A stretch of DNA of 64,000 nucleotides, from positions 1 to 64,000 of the forward strand of contig JBDKTY010000292.1 of NCBI GenBank assembly GCA_039679945.1, written 5' to 3'. The position numbers and the translations under genes are program-made. This DNA comes from SbD1 sp039679945. GTDB lineage: Bacteria; Desulfobacterota; Syntrophobacteria; Syntrophobacterales; Syntrophobacteraceae. Numbering within the stretch: the first letter of the stretch is position 1; each line of letters begins with the position of its first letter. Under the pieces are notes generated by a model. The model worked only from the letters and a program-made list of their open reading frames with translations. It was not told the origin of the DNA and searched no databases. This document shows, one piece after another, positions 52,686-61,785 of this stretch.

Positions 52686-55600
52686 TCACTTCTCCAGTCG
52701 GTCCAGCCTCTCGTCGATGAACTTGGCGATGAGCATTTCGTACTCCTTGCCGATGAAGGAGCGGTACCGGAAAAGCTCGGTCTTGACCTGGTTCCAGAAG
52801 GCCAGCAGGCTCTCCCTCGAACTCTGGTTGCTGATCTCCTGGTACATCGCATCCAGGTAGTTGTCCCTGATCCTGTACCGGTTGAACTCGCATATTTCAT
52901 CGAGCAGGAAAAGATGCTCCTCGGAGAACGCGTACTTCGGTTTCGTCGCCTCGATTTCCTCCATGATCTTCTGGAATTCGGAAATGTCCGCTACGTGTCC
53001 AAGCTTCTCCTGGAAACCCTTCAACACGCGTTCGTTGATCTTCTTGCGCTGGAGGACGAAAGCCTTCTCCAGTTCCTGCTCCAGGGCCTCCACGCCCACC
53101 GGCATCAGCTTCCGCACATCGAAGATGGACTGCCGGTACCTGCTGAAAAGCTCCTCACTGTCCCAGATGTCGGTAAGGGCCTGGCGCATGGAGTCGAACC
53201 GCACGGTATCACGATAGGTAACATTGATCGCCAACTGCGGCTCGCCCGCCTCAAACCGCAACTCTCCGAAATGCTCCGGGGTGAAAATGACTTTTTGCCC
53301 CTCGAAGCATTTTTCGGGAAACGGCAGGTCGCGCAGGACGTTTCTCAGGATCTCCCGCCTGCTCGCGGGCTCCCGCGAAAGATCGGCGAAGCTTATGAGC
53401 CCGCACTTCCGCTCTATTCCGAAGTAGTGGTGAAAGGACTGGAGCGAAAGGATCATAAGCTTGAGGCTTTCACTCAAGCCAAGCGAATCCGTCAGTTTTT
53501 GAAAATCGTAGACCCGCATCCCCCCGCCCAGGTGGTCCAGGCAGTAGAAGAGATAGTAGCGGACCTCGGGAGCGAGGGACGAAATGAGGTAGAGCAGTTC
53601 GACGCCGCGCAGAAGCTGCTTTTCGAATGTCGCGGGTCCGACGCTTTTCAATTTCTTTTTATGGTAGATGAAGTTGAGGGGTATCTCGCGCAGGTAGATC
53701 TGGAGGTCTTCGTAATCCACCCACGGGGACCCGGCAAGCTTCAGGAGGCGTTCAAGCGCGGCACTCTGCCTGCCCTGCCACAGGGCCTCATTTTCGATGC
53801 CCGAATCGGCGATCCCGCAACTGGCGACGTGCTCGATCGTGAGCAGCTTTTCCTCTCGCGACCCGAAAGTGAATTCGTTAAGCACCGCCCTGCCCTTTTC
53901 CTCCAGCGTCTCTTTCAGGTAGTCGCGCCATGTCGTCCTGGATTTGATCACCTCCAGGGCGATAGACCGGTAGTTGATGAAGCAGTCCAAGAAATCGGAG
54001 ACCAGGGCGCCTTCCATGACGGCGGCCGAGGCCAAAACGGAATGGACCAGGAAAGCATCCAGAAGATGAGTGTCGCTCTCGGCTGTCAGCCTTTCAAGAG
54101 CCGTTACGGGTTCGTCACCCAGGATGACGTGCCCGATCAGGCCGTGATGGCGAACCAGCAGAATTGTCATGTCTTCGGCCTGCTGTTCCAGGTGGAATTT
54201 CTTGAGAACGCCGAACTTTCGCAGGATTTCAGCCCCCTTGGGACCGTGTGTCCAGTAATTGCCCGGATCGGGACCGGAGAACTTCTCGAGTTTTCCGATT
54301 TCCTGGAAGAGCAAGGCGAAGGTAAGCGCCTGCAGGAGCCACGGCTTTTCCCGGACGCGGCCGATGAAATATTCGAGGGCTTCGAGCTGCGGATGGCTGG
54401 CGCCGAGGTCCTCCTCGGCCAGCGGCCCGAACTCCTGCTTGGCGAGCCGGTAGAAGGTGTTGCGGTCCTGGAAGGAGTTGCGGTCGCGGTTCACCAGTGC
54501 CTGGTACTTCTGGAGGCACCGCATGACGTAGTCTTCGAGCGAACCGCTCGCGGGGTCGGGTGAAATTCCTCCCAGGAACCCCATCCCGCGCAACTCGGGA
54601 ATGAGAAAACCCAGGACACCCGGGCAATGCTCGTGCAGAACGCTGATGCTTTCGTAGATCTCTTCGGGGATGAAAATCTGGTTCCGCAGTATCAGCTCGA
54701 GCCGTTTTTCTATCTCGTATATCTCCCGCGTCTTCTGTTCGATTCCGCCCAAGGCGCCGATACTGCACTGCAAACCGCTGTTTTCACGGTCGAGATATTG
54801 ATGGAAGCTCATCAGCTCCGAGAAGCGCCGTTCCATCTCCTGAAGGTTCCGAAGGGAAATGTTTCGCAGCTTGCGCGATTCGAACACCTTGAGCAGGTCC
54901 TCGATCTTGCGGATATTCTCCTCGACGTCCACGAACGAAACGTCCAGGACGCGGGTATCGGGATCCACGATCAGGCGGATTCCGCTGTCAAATATGAACG
55001 CCGGCCGGTGCTGGGCGAAATTGGCTTTGACATCTTCGAAAAACCTCGGGTGCAGCCGGTCGATGGAAATGGAGAGAAGGGCCTGCTTCAGCTTTTCAAG
55101 GCGTGGTGGGTGGTCCGTCAGAGGAATTCCCGCAAGTATGGGGTTGAAGTTGACAATGTTCTTGTCCGAGGAGTTGACCGAGATCCAGAGCAGAATGAAC
55201 CCGGCCCTCGTCCCCAGGTTCCTGAATACCGGCCCGGTGCCGTGGAATTCAATATCGAGGAACTGGCGGAAGAAATAGGACTGCCCGAAAATGTAGTCAC
55301 CCAGAAACTTTCGCTTGAACTCTCCGGCCACCTCGGCAAGCTGGATTGTCTCCCGCATCCGGGCGATCCTTCCGGCGTCGTAATCGCAGATCACCTCTCT
55401 TTGCAACTGACCTTTGTTGAGATAATCCTGCCAACTGTTGAGGAAGTCGAAGAGGTTGAAAAACTTCATCATCTCGCGTATGGCGCGGTTCTGTATACCG
55501 CCCAGGGTGCTTATTCGCAGGTCCTCGAGCTTGTCCCAGTCCATTTCCGGATTGGTTGTGACCGTCACGGCTTCGTCGTAGAGGCGGAAAAGCTCCGCCG

Positions 55601-57386
55601 TCTGCTCACTCATGAAGGACTCGCCCACGGCGGCTATGATCTCGGCCATGCTCATGAGCCGGCAAATACGCAGCAGATCGAATATCTCGTGCTGGTTTTC
55701 CTCGCGCACGCGATCCGTAATAGCTTTCAGGGTCCTTGCCGGTATTTTGCCAAAGACAATCCGGGTCATAGTGGTATGACCGACGACGATAAGAAGGATT
55801 TCCCGAAGCTGGGCGCGTGAAAAACCGAGAAACGAGAGCTTCTCCAGGTTTTCGATTATGGAGATGTCGAAACCTTCGACCTGGTTCGGGTTGAGGACTT
55901 GACGGATTTTTTCGAGTTTCGGGACCTGATCGAGCAGTTGGGAAATGGTTTGAAAAGCCCCGCTCCTGAGTCGAAACGGGTTGACCAGCCGGTTCAGCTC
56001 CAGTTCGGAGAGCTTTTCCACCGTATGGTCCCGAATGGCCGCCAGTATGTCGAGAACCCTGAGGACGAACCGGAAGGTCTTCCTGTACTCGGCCACCAGG
56101 GGAAGCGCGCAGCCCTGCATGCCCGAGGCCCGGATCTCCTCTTCGAGCGAGGCAAGCGTGACGGTGGGCCGCCTTTTCGCGGCCACCATCGCCAGGAGGA
56201 TTTCCGGAAGCTTCTTGTCTATTTCGATCCGTTCTTTCCAGTACTCCTCGTAAGTCCGAGAGGACTTCCTCTCGAGTGATTCTATGTGGAAGAACGGTTC
56301 GAAGACCTTGCGCCACTCCTTTGCCGGGTCCTTGCGCTGGAGATTTCCCAGCGGAATGTTGAGGTAGGGCAGCCGGTCGATAGCCTCCGGGTTGAGTTCC
56401 TCCGGCCTCTGGTGTTCGAGGAGCTTCTTGAGCTGCGGATCGGAGAAGGCGAAACGATTGAGGTAGTAGTGCAGGTCCGATATGTGCACGTCCATCTCTC
56501 CACCGTTCAGCCCCGGACTGTATTGTCCCTCCGTCTGGAAGGTGTGGGCAAAGAGCAGGAAGCACCGGAGTTCCTCATCCGACTTGAACCGGACACGACA
56601 CACCTGGCCGGGATCGGGCACCGGTGAATGGGCAAGGACGTGGAGCCTGCCGTCCGTATCGAGAAGCTCGAAGAGCTTGGCGGCGAGATAGGAAGCAAGA
56701 TTGCCGAGGTCCTTCTTGCGCACCATCCGGCCGGCATGCTCCGGAAAACGCTGTTCGAGCAGGAACCGGAACGGATCTTTGGGAAGAATGATGATGTCCA
56801 GGGGAATGCGCCAGGAGCGCAGCTTATCGAGGGAATCGAAAATATGTATGCGCTGGTTGGAAAACCTTGCCGTCAATTCGTGCGCGATAAGGTCATCCAG
56901 GGATGTAACAAGACCGATATCCAGCCTCTCCGAATTGGTTTCGTTGATGTGGCGCTTGATGAGAGTTTCGATCTCATCGGCCTTGGTCTTTACTTCCTGG
57001 AAGGAGTGGGCCACAAGGTTGATGGGTATAAGGAAGTAGCGTTTACCGGTCGCGCTGAACCGGATGAGCAGTCCGAGCTTCTGATAAATCGCGTTGAGTT
57101 TTTGCGAATGTCTTCGGAGTTCCTTCGGGTTTTCGAAATCGACCGTTTCCAGGAAATCCGTGTCGGCCTTGCTCAGCACCTCCTGCTCCACAAGGCCCAG
57201 ACCGTAAGCGTTTCCACCAAAGCGGCTGGGCAGGAAAACCGGATGGTCCTCGGCCGCGAAGGTCCCGATGGGCACGTCCTCGGCATTGATCCCGAACCTG
57301 GTGTACTCGTCCGGGTTTATCAGGCGAAAGAAGACCTCGCTGTGGTTGAGTTCGGCCGGCTGTCCGTAGGACTTCCTGGTTTCCAT
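52686..57386 (-). CDS. Giant HD-related protein (1566 aa), unknown function
   Basis: No transmembrane segment, no known enzymatic domain in the first 950 residues, which are helical and Leu-rich. At about 1000-1120 an HD-like (GlnD/RelA-type) region can be followed: LLQALTFALLFQEIGKLEKF, WTHGPKGAEILRKFG, ILLVRHHGLIGHVILGDEPV. The central HD pair is QE (FQE), so a normal metal-dependent phosphohydrolase is doubtful, although other His residues remain. AAGGGGA precedes the ATG by six bases. Long proteins of this kind occur as conserved hypotheticals in deltaproteobacteria, as far as I can recall. A structural or signalling role is possible. Confidence 0.75.
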   Translation of the reverse strand: METRKSYGQPAELNHSEVFFRLINPDEYTRFGINAEDVPIGTFAAEDHPVFLPSRFGGNAYGLGLVEQEVLSKADTDFLETVDFENPKELRRHSQKLNAIYQKLGLLIRFSATGKRYFLIPINLVAHSFQEVKTKADEIETLIKRHINETNSERLDIGLVTSLDDLIAHELTARFSNQRIHIFDSLDKLRSWRIPLDIIILPKDPFRFLLEQRFPEHAGRMVRKKDLGNLASYLAAKLFELLDTDGRLHVLAHSPVPDPGQVCRVRFKSDEELRCFLLFAHTFQTEGQYSPGLNGGEMDVHISDLHYYLNRFAFSDPQLKKLLEHQRPEELNPEAIDRLPYLNIPLGNLQRKDPAKEWRKVFEPFFHIESLERKSSRTYEEYWKERIEIDKKLPEILLAMVAAKRRPTVTLASLEEEIRASGMQGCALPLVAEYRKTFRFVLRVLDILAAIRDHTVEKLSELELNRLVNPFRLRSGAFQTISQLLDQVPKLEKIRQVLNPNQVEGFDISIIENLEKLSFLGFSRAQLREILLIVVGHTTMTRIVFGKIPARTLKAITDRVREENQHEIFDLLRICRLMSMAEIIAAVGESFMSEQTAELFRLYDEAVTVTTNPEMDWDKLEDLRISTLGGIQNRAIREMMKFFNLFDFLNSWQDYLNKGQLQREVICDYDAGRIARMRETIQLAEVAGEFKRKFLGDYIFGQSYFFRQFLDIEFHGTGPVFRNLGTRAGFILLWISVNSSDKNIVNFNPILAGIPLTDHPPRLEKLKQALLSISIDRLHPRFFEDVKANFAQHRPAFIFDSGIRLIVDPDTRVLDVSFVDVEENIRKIEDLLKVFESRKLRNISLRNLQEMERRFSELMSFHQYLDRENSGLQCSIGALGGIEQKTREIYEIEKRLELILRNQIFIPEEIYESISVLHEHCPGVLGFLIPELRGMGFLGGISPDPASGSLEDYVMRCLQKYQALVNRDRNSFQDRNTFYRLAKQEFGPLAEEDLGASHPQLEALEYFIGRVREKPWLLQALTFALLFQEIGKLEKFSGPDPGNYWTHGPKGAEILRKFGVLKKFHLEQQAEDMTILLVRHHGLIGHVILGDEPVTALERLTAESDTHLLDAFLVHSVLASAAVMEGALVSDFLDCFINYRSIALEVIKSRTTWRDYLKETLEEKGRAVLNEFTFGSREEKLLTIEHVASCGIADSGIENEALWQGRQSAALERLLKLAGSPWVDYEDLQIYLREIPLNFIYHKKKLKSVGPATFEKQLLRGVELLYLISSLAPEVRYYLFYCLDHLGGGMRVYDFQKLTDSLGLSESLKLMILSLQSFHHYFGIERKCGLISFADLSREPASRREILRNVLRDLPFPEKCFEGQKVIFTPEHFGELRFEAGEPQLAINVTYRDTVRFDSMRQALTDIWDSEELFSRYRQSIFDVRKLMPVGVEALEQELEKAFVLQRKKINERVLKGFQEKLGHVADISEFQKIMEEIEATKPKYAFSEEHLFLLDEICEFNRYRIRDNYLDAMYQEISNQSSRESLLAFWNQVKTELFRYRSFIGKEYEMLIAKFIDERLDRLEK

Positions 57387-57488
57387 CGAATCCCCTTGGC
57401 AGGTACTGACTGATAAATTATAAGGATTTCTCCTGCTTATTGCATTATGCGATTTTTTCCAAAAGCTTGAAGTAAAAATGGAGGCCGG

Positions 57489-57956
57489 ATGCCAAAATAT
57501 TTGTCACACACCAGTATGGCCACACTGTTCGGAATCGGGAATGCCCCGTTCGCCCCGGGAACGGTAGCCACACTCGCGGCCGGGGTCCCGGTCTTTATTG
57601 CCGTGGGACATCTGTCGTGGATGGCTCAGACACTGGTTGCATCGCTGATTCTGGTCGCGGGCTGCGTGGTTTCGGGAAACGCGGAACGTGAGCTTGGAAA
57701 AGCCGATCCATCGGAAGTCGTGATAGATGAACTCTGCGGGTTCCTGGTAGGCATGATCGGCCACCCGGTCACCCTGGCATCGATCCTCGCGGGATTTGCG
57801 TTCTTTCGCCTGTTCGACATCTGGAAGCCGTGGCCCGTGGGCCTGCTGGACAAGAGGCTCCATGGCGGGCTCGGCATAATGCTGGACGATGTGGCCGCGG
57901 GGATCTACGCCAACATCGCGGGTATTATCGTCCTTCGGCTTGCGGGCCTGTGGTGA
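57489..57956 (+). CDS. pgpA: Phosphatidylglycerophosphatase A
   Basis: 155 residues with three to four membrane segments. FGIGNAPFAPGTVATLAAG at residue 15 and DPSEVVIDELCGFLVGM near 75 (with the Asp/Glu of the active site) are the PgpA signatures. It removes the phosphate of phosphatidylglycerol phosphate in the inner membrane. GGAGG lies upstream. Its last 32 bases overlap the 3' end of the convergent VanZ gene. Confidence 0.93.
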   Translation: MPKYLSHTSMATLFGIGNAPFAPGTVATLAAGVPVFIAVGHLSWMAQTLVASLILVAGCVVSGNAERELGKADPSEVVIDELCGFLVGMIGHPVTLASILAGFAFFRLFDIWKPWPVGLLDKRLHGGLGIMLDDVAAGIYANIAGIIVLRLAGLW

Positions 57957-58533
57957 GGCGCCGCCGGGCCACGCGCCGGAACGCGGCTGTTATAAGCAGC
58001 GAAAACAGGATACCGGCAACGTCCATTATGAAATCCGAAGCACTGGGGTCACGGCCAGCGACGAAACTCTGGTGATATTCATCCAGGCAGCCAAAGGCGG
58101 CGCCGGTCAGAACCACCAGGAGCGCAAAAGCCGGGAAACCTTTCGCTTCAACCACCCAGTACCAGAATCTCGCCAGCAGGAGCCCGAACGTTGCATACTC
58201 CACGGGGTGAAAGTAGCTGGCATCAAAGTTGAGCTGGACGCCCGGGAAGCTTCTGTTGGACATCAGGTATATGAACGATCCGTAGAAGGCGGCCGGGATT
58301 ATCCATTTCCATTTCAGCCCGTTGCCCGAACCGTTCAGGATGAAAAAGAGGAGGGAACATGCCCCTCCGAGAAACAGAACCACGATAGGCTGGAAGACCT
58401 GCTCGGAAGGAATCCTCATGAACCGGCTGAAAAGGATCGAACAGATTCCCTGGCCGAAAAAGATGATAGAGATCCAAAGCCAGGAGTTCTGGGAAGTTTT
58501 AGCGATTATTTTCTCAAGATATATATTTTTCAT
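57925..58533 (-). CDS. VanZ-family membrane protein
   Basis: 202 residues, about five hydrophobic segments. The VanZ pattern is clear: YFHPVEYATFGLLLARFWYW and FGCLDEYHQSFVAGRDPSASDFIMDVAGI. The family includes the teicoplanin-resistance protein VanZ, but most members have no known role. Convergent overlap with pgpA by 32 bases. Confidence 0.88.
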   Translation of the reverse strand: MKNIYLEKIIAKTSQNSWLWISIIFFGQGICSILFSRFMRIPSEQVFQPIVVLFLGGACSLLFFILNGSGNGLKWKWIIPAAFYGSFIYLMSNRSFPGVQLNFDASYFHPVEYATFGLLLARFWYWVVEAKGFPAFALLVVLTGAAFGCLDEYHQSFVAGRDPSASDFIMDVAGILFSLLITAAFRRVARRRLTTGPQAEGR

Positions 58534-58595
58534 GCTGCTTTCTGATGCGGTTTCATATTTCTTCGCGCGTTGCTTCGCCGGCGCGCATGCTCATT

Positions 58596-58626
58596 CCCGT
58601 TCGCCCCGAGGTATCCGGAACGGGCC
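58596..58626. repeat. Short CCCGTTCG palindrome, single core unit
   Basis: CCCGTTCGCCCCGAGG then TATCCGGAACGGGCC: the CCCGTTC core that forms the middle of the larger elements, present here alone. Confidence 0.55.
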
Positions 58627-58650
58627 GGGTATGCGTGGCGTAATGCTGTT

Positions 58651-59394
58651 TCACCTCCGTCCGATCTTCATGTGGATCGGCCAGGCAACCCGTTTCAGAC
58701 CGGCGGCATCCCCCCACGCCCGGGAAAGCTCCGGGAAGACAAGGCTGAGCGGATCGGAGCCCGATACATCTTTGTACCGGTTCACCGCCGACCAGGTTCC
58801 AAGATAGCCGGTCAGGTGGTCAAGGTTCCAGAAGGCTTCCATCTGGAAAGCGGGGGCGTCAATCTCATTGAAGGGAAAGTATAACGAAACCAAACGATCA
58901 TCAATGAGTTTTCTCTCTGGAGGCCAATAGCTTCCGAGAATGTCCGAATAGAGCATGTTCACGACGCGATCGACATCCGGGTCGATTCTCAGAAGACTGT
59001 AAACCCAGGCGGCGATAATCCCGCCCGGTTTTACTATCCTGCGCACTTCGGAATAGAACCGCTCCAGGCTGAACCAGTGGACGGCCTGCGCCACCATGGC
59101 GAGATCCATCGAGGAATTCGCCAGGGGAGACTCTTCGGCGAGACTGGCCATGTATGTCACATTCACGGCAGTTTCGGCATTGCGGATCTGGCGTTCGCTG
59201 GCATCGGTCGCTATAACCCGTTCGAAATACGGGGCGACACCAACGGCGGCCTGGCCGCTCCCCGTGGCGCAGTCCCAGGCGGCTTCACGTCCGGGACAAC
59301 TGGAGGAGAAAAACTGGAACAGGGCTTCGGGATAACGCGGTCTGTACCTGCTGTACTCAACTGCGCTCCTGGTAAAATGATCCTTGAAAGGCAT
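58651..59394 (-). CDS. SAM-dependent methyltransferase, class I
   Basis: 247 residues. Motif I is WDCATGSGQAAVGVAPYF, followed by VIATDASERQIRNAE (Asp for the ribose), ESPLANSSMDLAMVAQAVHWF (motif II/III) and YSEVRRIVKPGGIIAAWVY (post-I). It opens with FKDHFTRSAVEYSRYRPRYPE, as in a group of small-molecule methyltransferases related to yeast Tmt1-type enzymes. Substrate unknown. Confidence 0.88.
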   Translation of the reverse strand: MPFKDHFTRSAVEYSRYRPRYPEALFQFFSSSCPGREAAWDCATGSGQAAVGVAPYFERVIATDASERQIRNAETAVNVTYMASLAEESPLANSSMDLAMVAQAVHWFSLERFYSEVRRIVKPGGIIAAWVYSLLRIDPDVDRVVNMLYSDILGSYWPPERKLIDDRLVSLYFPFNEIDAPAFQMEAFWNLDHLTGYLGTWSAVNRYKDVSGSDPLSLVFPELSRAWGDAAGLKRVAWPIHMKIGRR

Positions 59395-59514
59395 CGAGGC
59401 GGCCTCCGTGACAAGACATTGCGTTCCGAGGCTTTAAAAAATACTTAAATTAAGATACATTTTCAAATAGCTGTTGAAAATCGCTTCGATCCGAGTACTT
59501 ACTCCGGGAGACGG

Positions 59515-59946
59515 ATGAGCATGGATGAAAAGGTAATAGAATTCTTCAGTCGGCATTCGGACAATTTCATCGAAATGGCGCTCCAGAATGACAGAGTCGA
59601 GAGGGTAACGCATCCGGACGGGTATGGGAAATATTCCCGTGAATGCGGAGACACCCTGGAGATATTCCTGATATTGCGGGACAGCAACATCCACTCGGCT
59701 TCCTTTTATACGGAAGGCTGCATTTATACCGTTGCCTGTGCGAATGCGCTTGTCCGCATGATTGAAGGGAAACCGGTCATGGAAGCATGGTCGATTACGC
59801 CCGGGCACCTGGTCGATTTCCTCCAGACGCTGCCCACAAAAGAGATCCATTGCGCGGAACTGGCGATCAAAACCCTGCGGCTGGCCCTCATCGATCTGAA
59901 GGAGACCGAGCGCCAGCCCTGGGTCAAGTTCTACAGGAAGAACTGA
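59515..59946 (+). CDS. NifU/IscU-like iron-sulfur scaffold, N-terminal type
   Basis: 143 residues. The three scaffold cysteines are placed as expected: ECGDTLEIFL, EGCIYTVAC and IHCAELAIKTL. Stand-alone NifU_N proteins of this kind assemble Fe-S clusters in anaerobes. GGGAG precedes the ATG. No cysteine desulfurase lies nearby. Confidence 0.87.
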   Translation: MSMDEKVIEFFSRHSDNFIEMALQNDRVERVTHPDGYGKYSRECGDTLEIFLILRDSNIHSASFYTEGCIYTVACANALVRMIEGKPVMEAWSITPGHLVDFLQTLPTKEIHCAELAIKTLRLALIDLKETERQPWVKFYRKN

Positions 59947-60228
59947 GCCTTTTGTGTTGATTTGCGTGGCAGGCTTTCCAGGCCGTCGCGGGACACCGGA
60001 CGCCCGCGCCCGTTCCCGCTTCGATGTTCGGGACAAACGGGGGGATGCCACTCTCAAAATAGCAGCTTTCCCCGCTGGTACCGAGGTACCTGCTCCCGTT
60101 CGCCCCGAGCAAGGTATCGAAGGATAGAACGGGCCGTTTCCCATAAGAGGGATCGAAGGACAAAACTGTATTTGAGCACAATCCGAAATGAATCCATCCC
60201 TTTGGATAAACCGACGATAGAGAAGAAG
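59947..60228. other. Intergenic stretch with repeat cores
   Basis: No intact gene. Two repeat cores lie at 59997-60060 and 60095-60135. An in-frame extension of the HD gene runs through here, but it has no start signal. Confidence 0.5.
59997..60135. repeat. Dispersed element cores
   Basis: GCGCCCGTTCCCGCTTCGAT followed by GTTCGGGACAAACGGGG, similar to the right half of copy A, then a second core at 60095 (CCCGTTCGCCCCGAGC, ATCGAAGGATAGAACGGGCC). Neither shows the TTGCGTTCAAG ends. Confidence 0.6.
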
Positions 60229-60852
60229 ATGCTGACGCGAGCGGAATGCCTTGAATTTTATAAAAAAATAGACATGCCCCCCCATATTCGCAGGCACTGC
60301 ATGCTGGTTGCCGAAGTGTCCCTGTTTCTGGGACGGCTGCTCAACTGTAATGGTTCCAGGCTCGACCTGAATATGATCGAACTCGGCGCGCTGCTCCACG
60401 ACGTCGGGAAGGAACGCAGCCTGGTCACCGGCGAGGACCATGCTGTCCTGGGCGCGGAGATGCTTACCGGAATAGCCCCTCCCGGGGCGACCCGCATCGT
60501 TCGCGAACATATCTGGCTGGAACCGTCCCATATCGAGGGCCCCATCACCGAGTCTCTTCTTGTAAATTACTCCGATAAGAGGGTAAAACATGAAGAGGTT
60601 GTATCAGTCGAAGCCCGGTATCACGATCTGATCGCGCGCTACGCGAAAACGCCCGTTCACCGCCGTCGGCTGCTTGAAAAATTGAACCTCTACCTTGAAC
60701 TCGAAAAGAAAATATTCCTGCACCTGAACATCGAGCCCAAGGGGCGGGAGATAATGGGCATTAAGCTCACACTCACGGAAGGAGCCGGGTCGGAGAACAA
60801 TGGGAACAAAGAAGCTCACTGTGGCATTGCTGGCGGGGGGGAAATCGGCTGA
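60229..60852 (+). CDS. HD-domain phosphohydrolase
   Basis: 207 residues. MPPHIRRHCMLVAEVSLFLG, LGALLHDVGKERSL (HD pair) and HAVLGAEMLTG with VREHIW complete the HD metal site. The ATG at 60229 is used; the frame stays open upstream without start signals. It resembles small HD proteins of the YqeK or RelA/SpoT-related type. The last 53 bases overlap the start of ddl, so translation is coupled and the C-terminal tail (EAHCGIAGGGEIG) is shared sequence in another frame. Confidence 0.85.
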   Translation: MLTRAECLEFYKKIDMPPHIRRHCMLVAEVSLFLGRLLNCNGSRLDLNMIELGALLHDVGKERSLVTGEDHAVLGAEMLTGIAPPGATRIVREHIWLEPSHIEGPITESLLVNYSDKRVKHEEVVSVEARYHDLIARYAKTPVHRRRLLEKLNLYLELEKKIFLHLNIEPKGREIMGIKLTLTEGAGSENNGNKEAHCGIAGGGEIG

Positions 60853-61735
60853 ACGGGAAGTCTCCCTCAAGAGCGGGGACCAGGTTTACCAGGCGCTTGA
60901 CAAGGAGCGCTATGAGATCTTGAGATACGATCCGGCCACTGACCTGCCCGCACTCGCGCAAGACGCGTCCAAAATAGATGTGGCGCTCATCATTTTGCAC
61001 GGAAGACTGGGCGAGGACGGCACGATACAGGGCATGCTTGATTCACTCGGAATTCCCTACCAGGGAAGCGGCGTCCTCGGCAGTGCCATTGCGATGAACA
61101 AGGTTGTCAGCAAGCAACTCTACGTGCATACCGGATTGCCCACCCCGCGCTTCCTGCTGGCCGATCGGAACGCGCCCCCCGACCCCGCGGCCGTAATCGC
61201 CGAATTGGGGTTGCCCGTCGTGGTAAAACCCGAGCACGAGGGATCGAGTATCGGCCTCACTATCGTGCGGGATTCCGAAAAGCTTCCGGAGGCCTTCGCC
61301 AAGGCATGGGAATTCGACAGACGGTGCGTGGTGGAAGCATATATTCCCGGGCTGGAGATTACCGCCGGCGTTCTCGGCAATGACGACCTCAAGGCGCTGC
61401 CGCTTATCGAGATAGTTCCCGGGGAAGCCTACGAATACTTTGACTACGCAGCCAAGTACACTCCCGGGGCATCAAAAGAGATATGCCCCGCCCGCGTTTC
61501 ATCGGAAATCACCGCCAGGGCGCAGGAATTGGCGGTGCGCGCCCACCAGGCGCTGTGCTGTCGCGGCTACAGCAGGACGGACATGATCCTGTCGGGCGAT
61601 GACCTCTATATTCTCGAAACGAACACCATTCCGGGCATGACGGCGACCAGCCTCTTCCCTCAGGCCGCGGCAAAGGCAGGATTGGGATTTTCGGCGCTCA
61701 TGGACCGGCTGATCGAACTTGCCATGGAAAAGTGA
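60800..61735 (+). CDS. ddl: D-alanine-D-alanine ligase
   Basis: 311 residues, family length. LLAGGKSAEREVSLKSGDQV at the N-terminus, the ATP-grasp blocks VVKPEHEGSSIGLTIV and CCRGYSRTDMIL, and ETNTIPGMTATSLFPQAAAKAG at the end are all intact. It joins two D-Ala for peptidoglycan. GGAG lies upstream. Starts inside the HD gene, no mur genes nearby. Confidence 0.96.
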   Translation: MGTKKLTVALLAGGKSAEREVSLKSGDQVYQALDKERYEILRYDPATDLPALAQDASKIDVALIILHGRLGEDGTIQGMLDSLGIPYQGSGVLGSAIAMNKVVSKQLYVHTGLPTPRFLLADRNAPPDPAAVIAELGLPVVVKPEHEGSSIGLTIVRDSEKLPEAFAKAWEFDRRCVVEAYIPGLEITAGVLGNDDLKALPLIEIVPGEAYEYFDYAAKYTPGASKEICPARVSSEITARAQELAVRAHQALCCRGYSRTDMILSGDDLYILETNTIPGMTATSLFPQAAAKAGLGFSALMDRLIELAMEK

Positions 61736-61785
61736 TCGCCGCCACTCAGAGCACTATCTCGTAAAACCAATTCTTCCGCCCGTGT

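Noticed and set aside
52914..54563. 549-residue plus-strand open frame, also 54627-55820
   Set aside because: Shadows of the 1566-residue gene, which has a ribosome site and helical protein-like sequence.
5820..60135. Dispersed repeats as a CRISPR array
   Set aside because: Copies are kilobases apart, palindromic and not separated by uniform spacers; no cas gene seen.
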